From positions 69,970-104,899 of the forward strand of contig JAGBQJ010000013.1 in assembly GCA_017632935.1 (NCBI GenBank): 34,930 nt of DNA, given 5' to 3'. The position numbers and the translations under genes are program-made. Shown in pieces: positions 22,543 to 30,920 of the stretch (positions within the stretch are counted from its first letter, which is position 1; every line of letters starts with the position of its first letter). The notes beneath the pieces were generated by a model, which was given only the letters and a program-made list of their open reading frames with translations, ran no database searches and was not told the DNA's origin. This DNA is from Bacteroidales bacterium. Its GTDB lineage: Bacteria > Bacteroidota > Bacteroidia > Bacteroidales > F082.

Positions 22543-25041
22543 ATGAAAAAAACTATTCTATTCCTGCTGGCGCTATTATGTTGCGCCCAACTCTCTTTCG
22601 CCGCCATCACCGTGAAAGGCCGCGTCTTCGACAACTCGACGGGCCATCCTATGGAATACGCCACCGTGCGTGCCTGCACTTTGCCTGATAAGACCTTCGT
22701 GTCGGGATGTGTCACCAATTCCTCGGGACATTTTACTATGGAACTCGAGAAAGGCCGCTATGAGCTTGAAATCCAGTATATGGGCTTTGTCACTTCTTTT
22801 AAAACCATCAACCTTGACGGCACTAAAAGCACAGTCGATGTGGGCAAGATCAGCCTCTCGCCCGACAGCCGTATGCTGAACGAGGTGAATGTGGTGGCCG
22901 AGAAAAGCACCTACGAGATGACCCTTGACAAGCACGTCTTCAACGTAGGCAAGGACGTGGGCAACACCGCTGGCAATGCCATCGAAGTGCTGGAAAACAT
23001 CCCCGCCGTGTCGGTCGATGTAGAAGGCAATGTCAGCCTGCGTGGCGACGATGGCGTGCGCATCCTCATCGATGGCAAGGAGTCGGGCCTCTCAGGCATG
23101 AGCACCCAGGACGCGCTGCGTACCCTGCAAGGTGACATGATTGAGAGGGTAGAGGTCATCACCAATCCTTCAGTGCGTTACGATGCAGAAGGTTCGGCGG
23201 GCATCATCAACATCATCCTGAAGAAAGACAAACGCCAAGGCTTCAATGGCGCGGTCAACCTGCGTACGGGCTATCCCTGGATGTACGGCGCGAGCCTCAC
23301 GGGCAACTACCGTCTGAAACGCTGGAACTTCTTTGGCAGCTATGGCTTCAATAGCCGCAGTAACATCGGTGGTGGCGTCAACCAGACCAAACGCTTTGTG
23401 CTGGATACCATTGGTGAAGGCCCCGGCATGACTTTCGACACCCTCTTCACCCAACTCACCGACCAGACCACGGAACGCCGTATGCGCCGCATGGGTCATA
23501 ACGTGCGTGTGGGTGCGGATTACTATATTACTGATAATGACATTGTTAGTGCGGCTTTCGTCTACCGTTATGGCCGTTTGGAGACACATCCTGTGGTGAA
23601 ATACTTCGACGAATACCCTTTGCTGGGCACTTCATCCTACGACGAGCGTGCCGAGGACTATGAGGAATACGAGCCCATGTACGAGGTCACTCTCGACTAC
23701 GACAAGACCTTTGAACGCAAAGGCCGCAGCCTGAAGGCCAACGTGCGCTATTTCACCAACGCTGAGAACTCGAACTCCGACATCACGGAGACGCTCTATC
23801 CTGACAAGAACATGGAGCAGACCTTGTGGACGCTCTATCAGAAGACGGGCAACGACCAGAACATGCGCAATTTGCAGGCCAGCATCGACTATGTGCATCC
23901 TTTCCTGCTCAATGCGAAGTGGGAAATCGGCGCGAAATACACCAACCGCAACATCAACAGCCTCTCGGAAGTGACGGAGCAAGACAGCACGGGGCAATAT
24001 CATCCATTGAGCGACTATTGCTACGACTATGAATACAGCGAGCAAGTGGCCGCGTTTTACACCAGCCTCGGCAACGAATGGGGTCGTTGGTCGGGACAAA
24101 TCGGTCTGCGTGCCGAGATGACCGACATCATGACCAATCTGAGGGGGTATGCCCACGATGGCACCGACTCCATCAACGGCGGCAAGCCCTATTTTGACTT
24201 CTTCCCGAGCGCCCACCTCAATTATTCAGTGAGCGAGAACGACCAGTTCCAAGTGAGCTACACGCGCCGCATCCGCCGTCCCGGATTCTGGCAGATGAGC
24301 CCCTTCCGTTCCTACAACGACAACCGTAACATCCGCATGGGCAACCCCGCCTTGCAGCCGACCTATACCGACAGCTACGAGTTAGGCTATATCCATTTCT
24401 GGGATAAGGCAAGCTTCAACTTCACGGCTTATTACCGCCACAGTAACAACATGATACGTCATTATACCTACGAGCGAGAAGGTGTGTTCTACAGTGTGCC
24501 CATCAACTTCGGCAAGGCTGACGATTTCGGCGTGGAAGCCGTTGCCCAAGGCCAGATGACGAAATGGTGGAACTTAAATGGCAATGTCAATTTCTTCCGC
24601 TCGCATTTCAATGGCGAAATCAATGGCAAGACATACGATGACGCCACTTGGATGCTCTTCGGTCGCGCTGTTTCGAAGTTCAAGATCAGCAATTGGTTTG
24701 ACCTGCAGCTGACTGCGCATGTCATGGGCCCGCACAAGGAGCCGCTCGGTATGCACAAGGGCAACTGGTGGATGGACCTCGCGGTGAGCAAAGACATCCT
24801 TAACGGCAACGGCACTATCACTTTCAACGTGCGCGACCTCTTTAACAGCCGCAGTTGGGGCGGTGAGTCGTGGGGCGACGGCTTCTGGCAGTACAGCACC
24901 AGCACCTGGAACCGTCGTTCGTTCTCGCTCAACTTCAACTACCGCATCAACCAGCAGAACATGAAGCGTGGCCGTCGTCCGATGGATGAAGGCGGCGACG
25001 AAGGCGGTGGCGAGGAGCAGCAGATGGAAGAAGGATATTAA
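22543..25041 (+). CDS. TonB-type receptor with outer membrane beta-barrel family domain
   Basis: The 832-residue product has a signal peptide (about 1-20), a carboxypeptidase-like domain (about 23-105: ITVKGRVFDNSTGHPMEYATV) and a plug-like domain (about 115-235). The plug has NIPAVSVDVEGNVSLRGDDG, then ILIDGK, then RYDAEGSAGIINIILKK. These fit the receptor-like family with a compact barrel (OMP_b-brl_3 type) rather than SusC. The barrel's last strand is RRSFSLNFNYRI, followed by an unusual ~30-residue tail rich in Gly, Glu and Arg instead of an aromatic end. No SusD-like or substrate-processing gene is beside it, so the ligand cannot be told. It has its own promoter and is probably a single-gene unit. 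Confidence 0.9.
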   Translation: MKKTILFLLALLCCAQLSFAAITVKGRVFDNSTGHPMEYATVRACTLPDKTFVSGCVTNSSGHFTMELEKGRYELEIQYMGFVTSFKTINLDGTKSTVDVGKISLSPDSRMLNEVNVVAEKSTYEMTLDKHVFNVGKDVGNTAGNAIEVLENIPAVSVDVEGNVSLRGDDGVRILIDGKESGLSGMSTQDALRTLQGDMIERVEVITNPSVRYDAEGSAGIINIILKKDKRQGFNGAVNLRTGYPWMYGASLTGNYRLKRWNFFGSYGFNSRSNIGGGVNQTKRFVLDTIGEGPGMTFDTLFTQLTDQTTERRMRRMGHNVRVGADYYITDNDIVSAAFVYRYGRLETHPVVKYFDEYPLLGTSSYDERAEDYEEYEPMYEVTLDYDKTFERKGRSLKANVRYFTNAENSNSDITETLYPDKNMEQTLWTLYQKTGNDQNMRNLQASIDYVHPFLLNAKWEIGAKYTNRNINSLSEVTEQDSTGQYHPLSDYCYDYEYSEQVAAFYTSLGNEWGRWSGQIGLRAEMTDIMTNLRGYAHDGTDSINGGKPYFDFFPSAHLNYSVSENDQFQVSYTRRIRRPGFWQMSPFRSYNDNRNIRMGNPALQPTYTDSYELGYIHFWDKASFNFTAYYRHSNNMIRHYTYEREGVFYSVPINFGKADDFGVEAVAQGQMTKWWNLNGNVNFFRSHFNGEINGKTYDDATWMLFGRAVSKFKISNWFDLQLTAHVMGPHKEPLGMHKGNWWMDLAVSKDILNGNGTITFNVRDLFNSRSWGGESWGDGFWQYSTSTWNRRSFSLNFNYRINQQNMKRGRRPMDEGGDEGGGEEQQMEEGY

Positions 25042-25093
25042 TTTTTTATGGATTTATCTGGGACTACTTGGCAAAGAATCCCGATAAAAATTC

Positions 25094-25101
25094 TATCTTT
25101 G
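25094..25101 (+). promoter_or_regulatory. -7 element TATCTTTG before purL
   Basis: This is a consensus TAnnTTTG followed by C, 32 bases before the purL ATG. A TTG at 25068-25070 could be the -33 element, with a 23-base spacer. No purine riboswitch or PurR-like operator was recognised in the short leader. Confidence 0.65.
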
Positions 25102-25133
25102 CGCCATCGTTTTATGCATAAAACCTTGCGCTT

Positions 25134-28100
25134 ATGATATGCTTTTTCCAATCTGGAAATCAGAGAGTTATCGCGGTTGATTCCAAATCCGAGCTTTCAG
25201 GGGAAACCGATTCCAAACTTTCATGGCTTTTCGGTAATGCCGAAAAAATCGAAAAAGACACGGTGAAAGGCCATTTCATCGGGCCGCGTCGTGAGATGAT
25301 CACGCCGTGGAGCACCAACGCCGTCGAGATCACCCAAAACATGGGCATCAAGGGCGTCGTCCGCATCGAGGAGTTCCAAAGAGTGGATTCTAAAAAGGCC
25401 CCTTACGACCCGATGCTGCAAAACCGCTACGAGAATCTCGACCAGAAGGTTTTTGCCGTTGACCGCAAGCCCGAGCCGCTGAAATACATCGACGACATCG
25501 AGGCCTACAACCAGCAGGAAGGTCTGGCTCTAAGCGCAGAGGAAATGGATTATCTGAAAGGCATATCGGCAAAGATTGGGCGTAAACTCACTGATAGTGA
25601 GGTGTATGGCTTTGCGCAGGTCAACTCAGAGCACTGCCGCCACAAGATTTTCAACGGCACCTTCATCATCAATGGCAAGAAGATGCCCAACACGCTGTTT
25701 GCCCTCATTAAGCGCACCTCGAAAGAAAACCCGAACAGACTTGTGTCGGCCTACAAGGATAATGTGGCTTTCATCCTGGGTCCCAAGGTGGAGCAGTTCG
25801 CTCCCGCAGAGCCGAACAAGCCTTCAGCCTTTCAAATCAAACCCATTGAGACAGTGATTTCGTTGAAAGCTGAGACACACAACTTCCCGACCACCGTGGA
25901 GCCTTTCAATGGTGCTGCCACGGGAACGGGCGGCGAGATCCGCGACCGTCTGGCTGGCGGTCAGGGCAGCCTGCCGTTGGCAGGAACAGCCGTTTACATG
26001 ACCTCCTATCCCCGCACGGAGCAAGGCCGCGACTGGGAGAAGGACATCGAGCCGCGCAAGTGGCTCTATCAGACGCCGGAAGAGATCCTCATCAAGGCCT
26101 CCAACGGCGCCTCCGACTTCGGCAACAAGTTCGGTCAGCCCCTCATCAACGGCAGCCTGCTGACCTTTGAGCATAGCGAGAAAGAGACGTTGGGCTACGA
26201 CAAGGTCATCATGCTGGCTGGCGGCATCGGCTTCGCCAAGGTGAAGGACGCCAAGAAACTGGAACCCGAGGAGGGCGACGTCATCATCGTGCTGGGCGGC
26301 GACAACTACCGCATCGGCATGGGAGGCGGCGCAGTGTCGAGCGTCGACACGGGTCAATACAGCAACGCTATCGAGCTCAACGCAGTGCAACGTGCCAATC
26401 CTGAGATGCAGAAACGCGTGAGCAACGTCATCCGCGCCATGGCCGAGAGCGACCATAACCCCATCCGCAGCATCCATGACCATGGTGCAGGCGGCCACCT
26501 CAACTGTCTCTCTGAGCTCATCGAAGACGCAGGTGGCGTGGTCTATGTCGACAACCTGCCCGTCGGTGACCCGACATTGTCCGACAAGGAAATCATCGGC
26601 AACGAGTCGCAAGAGCGTATGGGTTTGTTGGTGAACAAAAAGGACGCTGCGATGATCAAGGAGACTGCCGAGCGCGAGCGTGCCCCATATTACGAAGTGG
26701 GCGAGGTGACGGGCGACGAGCGTCTGCGTTTCGTCCGCAAGAAAGGCAAGGCCCCCATCGACTTGGCCATCTCTGACTTTTTCGGCAGTGCGCCCAAGAC
26801 GATTTTGAAAGACAAGACCAAGCCTTATCATTTTAAGAAAATCAGCTATACTAAGCGCGACATACACAAATACCTCAACAATGTGCTGCAGATGGAAGCC
26901 GTGGCCTGCAAGGACTGGCTCACCAACAAGGTGGACCGCTCCGTGACGGGTCGCGTGGCACAGCAGCAGTGCGTGGGAGAGGTGCAGCTGCCTCTGAGCA
27001 ACCTCGGCATCAGCGCCTTGGACTACAACGGTAAGCGTGGCATCGCCACGGCTTTGGGTCACGCCCCCATTGCGGGCCTCATCGACCCTGCCGCCGCCTC
27101 GCGCCTCTCCGTTTCCGAAGCCTTGACCAACATTCTCTGGGCACCCATTGAAGGCAACCTTGAAGGCATCTCGCTGAGCGCTAACTGGATGTGGCCTGCC
27201 AAGCAGGAAGGCGAAACTGCCCGACTCTACGAAGCCGTGAAAGCCTTGAGCGACTATTGCGTGGCCTTGGGCATCAACGTGCCGACGGGCAAGGACAGCC
27301 TCTCCATGACGCAGAAATACCCTGATGGCGAAAAGGTTGTCGCTCCTGGCACGGTCATCGTCTCCGCTGCAGGCGAAGTGTCGAGCATCCGTCAGGTGGT
27401 GCGCCCCGTGATGAAGGCCGACGAAAACACGGAATTGCTCTATATCGACTTCTCAAAAGACGGCTTCGAGCTGGGCGGCAGCAGCTTCGCCCAGAGCATC
27501 GGCGCCATCGGTCAGGCTACGCCCGACGTGAAGAGCGTCAACTACTTCAAGAAGTGCTTCAACGCCATCCAGAAGCTCATTGAGAGCAACTTGATTTTGG
27601 CTGGTCACGATGTGTCGGCGGGCGGCTTGATTACCACGCTGTTGGAGATGAACTTCGCCAACACGACCTACGGCATGAATCTTGACCTCAGCGCCTTCGA
27701 CAAGGACGACCTCATGGCCGTGCTGTTCTGCGAGAAGCCCTCGGTGGTCATCCAAGTGTCGAACGACGGCATCGCCAACCGTATGTTGCGCGAACTGGGC
27801 ATCGCCTTCAAGATGATTGGCAAGCCTCAAGCCAAGCGGCAAATCAACATTCTGCATGCTGGACACAACTATATCTTCGACATCGACGCGCTGCGCGACA
27901 CTTGGTACAAGTCATCGTACCTCCTTGACCGCAAGCAGAGTGGCGATCGTAAGGCCATGGAGCGTTTCATGAACTACAAGAAACAGTACCTGCACTACAG
28001 CTTCGGCCGTGGCTTCACGGGCAAGGCCGCTACGCTCGGCATCGACCTGCACCGCCGCAAGCCTACGGGCATCAATGCGGCCATCATCCGCGAGAAAGGC

Positions 28101-28823
28101 TGCCAGTGCGACCGGGAGATGGCTTACGCCCTCTATCTCGCTGGCTTTGACGTGCGCGATGTCACCATGACTGACCTCGCCACGGGTCGCGAGACGTTGA
28201 AGGATGTCAACATGATCGCCTTCGTGGGTGGTTTCTCCAACTCCGACGTGCTCGGCTCGGCCAAAGGCTGGGCGGGCGCCTTCCTCTACAACAAGAAGGC
28301 TAAGAAAGCCTTGGACGACTTCTACGCTCGCGAGGACACCTTAAGCCTCGGCGTCTGCAACGGCTGCCAGCTGATGATGGAACTGGGCCTGCTCTATCCT
28401 GACCACGAGGAGCACCCCGTGATGATGCACAACGACTCGCACAAATTCGAGTCGGGCTTCCTCAATGTAGAGATTGCCCAAAACGAGAGTGTGATGCTCA
28501 AGTCGCTGTCGGGCAGAAGATTAGGTGTTTGGATTGCCCACGGCGAGGGACGTTTCTACTTCCCGTATTTCCGCGACAAGTACAAGATCGTGATGAACTA
28601 CGGCCAGGACGAATATCCAGGCAACCCCAACGGCAGCGACTGGTCGACGGCAGGTATCTGCTCCAACGACGGCCGCCATCTTGCCATGATGCCGCATCTT
28701 GAACGCGCCTTCCTACCCTGGCAGTGGGCCTTTTATCCCGATGAACGCAAGAACGACGAAGTCTCGCCTTGGATGGAAGCGTTTGTGAATGCTCGGAAGT
28801 GGGTGGAGGAGAACAGAGAATAA
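25134..28823 (+). CDS. purL: Phosphoribosylformylglycinamidine synthase
   Basis: This enzyme makes formylglycinamidine ribonucleotide from FGAR, glutamine and ATP, the fourth step of purine synthesis. The 1229-residue single chain holds all parts: an N-terminal PurS-like region, two AIRS-like synthetase halves (LKAETHNFPTTVEPFNGAAT, then GTGGEIRD; later FELGGSSFAQ), and a C-terminal glutamine amidotransferase domain. That domain has the catalytic Cys1075 in GVCNGCQLMMELG and the His-Glu pair in AHGEGRF (around 1136). The length and layout match the Proteobacteria/Bacteroidota large type, not the PurS-PurL-PurQ type. No other pur gene is beside it. The next gene is a lipoprotein, 42 bases on, with no terminator between. 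Confidence 0.97.
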   Translation: MICFFQSGNQRVIAVDSKSELSGETDSKLSWLFGNAEKIEKDTVKGHFIGPRREMITPWSTNAVEITQNMGIKGVVRIEEFQRVDSKKAPYDPMLQNRYENLDQKVFAVDRKPEPLKYIDDIEAYNQQEGLALSAEEMDYLKGISAKIGRKLTDSEVYGFAQVNSEHCRHKIFNGTFIINGKKMPNTLFALIKRTSKENPNRLVSAYKDNVAFILGPKVEQFAPAEPNKPSAFQIKPIETVISLKAETHNFPTTVEPFNGAATGTGGEIRDRLAGGQGSLPLAGTAVYMTSYPRTEQGRDWEKDIEPRKWLYQTPEEILIKASNGASDFGNKFGQPLINGSLLTFEHSEKETLGYDKVIMLAGGIGFAKVKDAKKLEPEEGDVIIVLGGDNYRIGMGGGAVSSVDTGQYSNAIELNAVQRANPEMQKRVSNVIRAMAESDHNPIRSIHDHGAGGHLNCLSELIEDAGGVVYVDNLPVGDPTLSDKEIIGNESQERMGLLVNKKDAAMIKETAERERAPYYEVGEVTGDERLRFVRKKGKAPIDLAISDFFGSAPKTILKDKTKPYHFKKISYTKRDIHKYLNNVLQMEAVACKDWLTNKVDRSVTGRVAQQQCVGEVQLPLSNLGISALDYNGKRGIATALGHAPIAGLIDPAAASRLSVSEALTNILWAPIEGNLEGISLSANWMWPAKQEGETARLYEAVKALSDYCVALGINVPTGKDSLSMTQKYPDGEKVVAPGTVIVSAAGEVSSIRQVVRPVMKADENTELLYIDFSKDGFELGGSSFAQSIGAIGQATPDVKSVNYFKKCFNAIQKLIESNLILAGHDVSAGGLITTLLEMNFANTTYGMNLDLSAFDKDDLMAVLFCEKPSVVIQVSNDGIANRMLRELGIAFKMIGKPQAKRQINILHAGHNYIFDIDALRDTWYKSSYLLDRKQSGDRKAMERFMNYKKQYLHYSFGRGFTGKAATLGIDLHRRKPTGINAAIIREKGCQCDREMAYALYLAGFDVRDVTMTDLATGRETLKDVNMIAFVGGFSNSDVLGSAKGWAGAFLYNKKAKKALDDFYAREDTLSLGVCNGCQLMMELGLLYPDHEEHPVMMHNDSHKFESGFLNVEIAQNESVMLKSLSGRRLGVWIAHGEGRFYFPYFRDKYKIVMNYGQDEYPGNPNGSDWSTAGICSNDGRHLAMMPHLERAFLPWQWAFYPDERKNDEVSPWMEAFVNARKWVEENRE

Positions 28824-28865
28824 AACCAATCAAATATAAGTTCAACTAAACGAAAGGAAAACATT

Positions 28866-29645
28866 ATGAAAAAACTGTCATTAGCATTAGTGGCCCTTTT
28901 GGCCTTTTCGTTCGTGGGATGCCAGGGATGGTTAAACATCGACGACCCTGATCCAGATCCAGAGCCGGAACCCGATCCGGATCCGGAAGTGGAAGCCGTG
29001 ATTACGCTTGAGGAAACCTCAGCTACACTGCATTACGGTGAAACCTATCAGATTGTTGCTGAATGCGAAAGCCCTATCACGTATACAAGTGAGAATGAGT
29101 ACAATGCAACAGTATCAGAAGATGGTCTGGTGACCGCGAATTTTGTGGGTAGCACAACCATTACGCTTGAGTCGGAATCTGACACCCAGACTTTTGAGGT
29201 GACGGTTGAGCCTATTAGCGATCTCTATCCTGAGCCCGAAATTGAAATCGGCGAAACGAAGGAATCTATCCTTGAAAAATTTGGCACACCAGGTGCTGAA
29301 GTTGAAGGAGCTATTGGATATCAAGGGTATTCGGATAATGCCCCCATGTTAATGGTGATGTTCGACGAGGAAGATCTCGTTGTGAGTTATGGCGTTATCA
29401 TCGGAATCGACCTTGAGGAAGACCTGAACACTTTCCTGTCGGAAAGATACATGTTCGCCCAGGAAGAAGAGGGTGTGAGGATCTATATGAACGCCTTGAG
29501 CGTTGAAGACGCCACCTTGTTTGTTGGCTCCGAAGCCTTCGATGAGGAATATTTGATGGCTTTCTATATGGGCAACACCAGTGAGCCTGAGCCCGAGGAG
29601 AAGTCCGCCGACATTAAGGCTATTCTGAAAGCCTTGGGTAAATAA
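28866..29645 (+). CDS. Lipoprotein with Ig-like domain and acidic Pro linker
   Basis: The 259-residue product has a signal peptide and lipobox (FVGC, Cys19), then a DP/EP linker (about 27-41) encoded by short repeats. An Ig-like domain of BIG2 type follows (about 45-115: LEETSATLHYGETYQIVAE, then VSEDGLVTANFVGSTTITLE). The C-terminal part (from about 128) starts EIGETKESILEKFGTPG, which recalls the first helix of BamE/SmpA-like folds; this is inference. The end has another EPEPEE stretch. It is probably anchored in the outer membrane and displayed by the stiff linker. It follows purL by 42 bases without a promoter that I can see, and a terminator ends it. Confidence 0.8.
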   Translation: MKKLSLALVALLAFSFVGCQGWLNIDDPDPDPEPEPDPDPEVEAVITLEETSATLHYGETYQIVAECESPITYTSENEYNATVSEDGLVTANFVGSTTITLESESDTQTFEVTVEPISDLYPEPEIEIGETKESILEKFGTPGAEVEGAIGYQGYSDNAPMLMVMFDEEDLVVSYGVIIGIDLEEDLNTFLSERYMFAQEEEGVRIYMNALSVEDATLFVGSEAFDEEYLMAFYMGNTSEPEPEEKSADIKAILKALGK

Positions 29646-29667
29646 GTATAACAGAGTAAAAAATCAG

Positions 29668-29699
29668 AACCGGCGGGGCGATTCGCTCTGCCGGTTTTT
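29668..29699 (+). terminator. Intrinsic terminator overlapping the ybaK start region
   Basis: The outer stem AACCGGC / GCCGGTT (29668-29674 and 29690-29696) can be extended inside by GGGCG / CGCTC with a G-U pair. Five T end just at the first possible ybaK ATG (29700). Confidence 0.8.
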
Positions 29700-29705
29700 A
29701 TGCAA

Positions 29706-30203
29706 ATGGCTAAAATCAACAAAACCAACGCCTGCCGTATCCTCGACGCAAAAGGCATCGCATACGAGCTGATTCCCTACGAAGTCGACGAGAACGACCT
29801 CGGGGCGCAGCACATCGCCGACCAGCTGGGCGAGGACATCGACCAGGTGTTTAAGACCTTGGTGCTGAAAGGCGACAAGATCGGGCATTTCGTGTGCGTC
29901 ATCCCGGGCAACGACGAACTCGACCTGAAGAAGACCGCCAAGGTCACGGGTAACAAGAGCTGCGACCTCATTCCGATGAAGGAGCTGCTGCCCTTGACGG
30001 GCTATATCCGTGGCGGATGCTCGCCCGTGGGCATGAAGAAACAATTCCCGACCTTCATCCACGAAACTTGCGAACTCTTTGATTACATTTATGTTAGCGC
30101 AGGGGTGAGAGGTCTGCAGTTCAAACTCAATCCCCAGGATTTGATTCAAGTGGTGGACATGACCGTCGCCGATTTGACCATCTTTGAATTGGGTCAGAAA
30201 TGA
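29706..30203 (+). CDS. ybaK: Cys-tRNA(Pro)/Cys-tRNA(Cys) deacylase
   Basis: YbaK-family enzymes remove cysteine wrongly attached to tRNA-Pro, and so protect translation. The product of about 165 residues has the family pattern: INKTNACRILDAKGIAYELI at the start, VFKTLVLKGD, then VIPGNDELDLKKTAKVTGNK with the conserved Lys, and RGGCSPVGMKKQFPTFI. The start may be 29700 (MQMAK) or 29706 (MAK). I chose 29706 because 29700 abuts the terminator U-tract and family members begin at this point. No promoter lies between the terminator and the gene, so it may depend on read-through. Its stop overlaps the GNAT start by four bases (ATGA), which suggests translational coupling. Confidence 0.93.
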   Translation: MAKINKTNACRILDAKGIAYELIPYEVDENDLGAQHIADQLGEDIDQVFKTLVLKGDKIGHFVCVIPGNDELDLKKTAKVTGNKSCDLIPMKELLPLTGYIRGGCSPVGMKKQFPTFIHETCELFDYIYVSAGVRGLQFKLNPQDLIQVVDMTVADLTIFELGQK

Positions 30204-30694
30204 CGTACATCATCCGCAAATCGACCATGGATGACCTGCCCGTCATCCTTGACCTCCGCGACCAAGCCCGCGAAATCATGCGCAGCTATGGCAACATTTA
30301 TCAATGGCCCGATGGCTATCCGCGCGACGATATGTTCAAGAAAGACATTGAGTTAGGCGGCAGCCATGTCATGCTTGATGAAACGGGAGTCATCGTCGGC
30401 ACCTTCGCCTTGATTCCTAGCCCTGAAGTGACTTACAACGTCATCTACAACGGTCAGTGGCTCGATGACGAGCCTTATCATGTCATCCACCGTATTGCCA
30501 GCACACCTGAATCGCATGGTGTTTTGGATGCGCTTTTAGACTACTGTGAGAGTCAGGTCGGGAACATCCGCATCGACACGCACAAGGCCAACGTCATTAT
30601 GCGCAAAGGCTTGAAAAAGCACGGTTATCAGTATTGCGGCATCATCCACCTCTTGAACGGCGACGAGCGGCTGGCGTTTCAGAAAAGACGATAA
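30200..30694 (+). CDS. GNAT-family acetyltransferase
   Basis: The 164-residue product has the GNAT layout: IIRKSTMDDLPVILDLRDQA at the start (first strand and helix), the GVIVGTFALIP strand, then HVIHRIASTPESHGVLDALL at the acetyl-CoA-binding turn. It ends with IRIDTHKANVIMRKGLKKHG, then YQYCGIIHL, the usual IDT...N..M...KKxGF pattern. It should transfer acetyl from acetyl-CoA to a small molecule or peptide amine; the target is unknown. It overlaps ybaK by four bases and is probably translated from the same mRNA. After it comes a 226-base repeat-rich gap before the convergent permease gene. Confidence 0.9.
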   Translation: MTYIIRKSTMDDLPVILDLRDQAREIMRSYGNIYQWPDGYPRDDMFKKDIELGGSHVMLDETGVIVGTFALIPSPEVTYNVIYNGQWLDDEPYHVIHRIASTPESHGVLDALLDYCESQVGNIRIDTHKANVIMRKGLKKHGYQYCGIIHLLNGDERLAFQKRR

Positions 30695-30722
30695 ACACGC
30701 TATGAAGCGTCATCGCGGACTA

Positions 30723-30864
30723 GCCTCCCATGTCATTCCTGCAGAGGTATGTGCGGGAGGGGGGAATCTATGGGAGGCGGAACAAACGGCAATGACTTAA
30801 TATGACGGCCTCACCATGCATAGATCCCAAGCCTTTGCCCACTGGCCCCCGTAGGGATGACATG
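30723..30864. repeat. Nested inverted repeats between convergent genes
   Basis: Outer arms 30729-30775 and 30819-30864 are imperfect inverted copies, each with a CATGTCAT(T/C)CCT-type outer end and an (A/G)ATCTATG-type inner end. Inside the left part, 30723-30731 and 30770-30778 form a perfect 9-base inverted repeat (GCCTCCCAT / ATGGGAGGC). The rest of the gap (30695-30920) holds nothing else that I can see. Confidence 0.7.
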
Positions 30865-30920
30865 CCTGGTGACGCCTGCTTTCACATAGAATAAGAAATC
30901 TATCCCTCAGCAGAAGTCCC

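Noticed and set aside
22543-25041. SusC-type polysaccharide utilisation locus
   Set aside because: No SusD-like, glycoside hydrolase or hybrid regulator gene is beside this receptor, and its plug is of another family.
25824-27062. A 412-codon open frame antisense to purL
   Set aside because: purL is certain here, and the antisense protein has a His/Val/Leu-rich shadow pattern without motifs.
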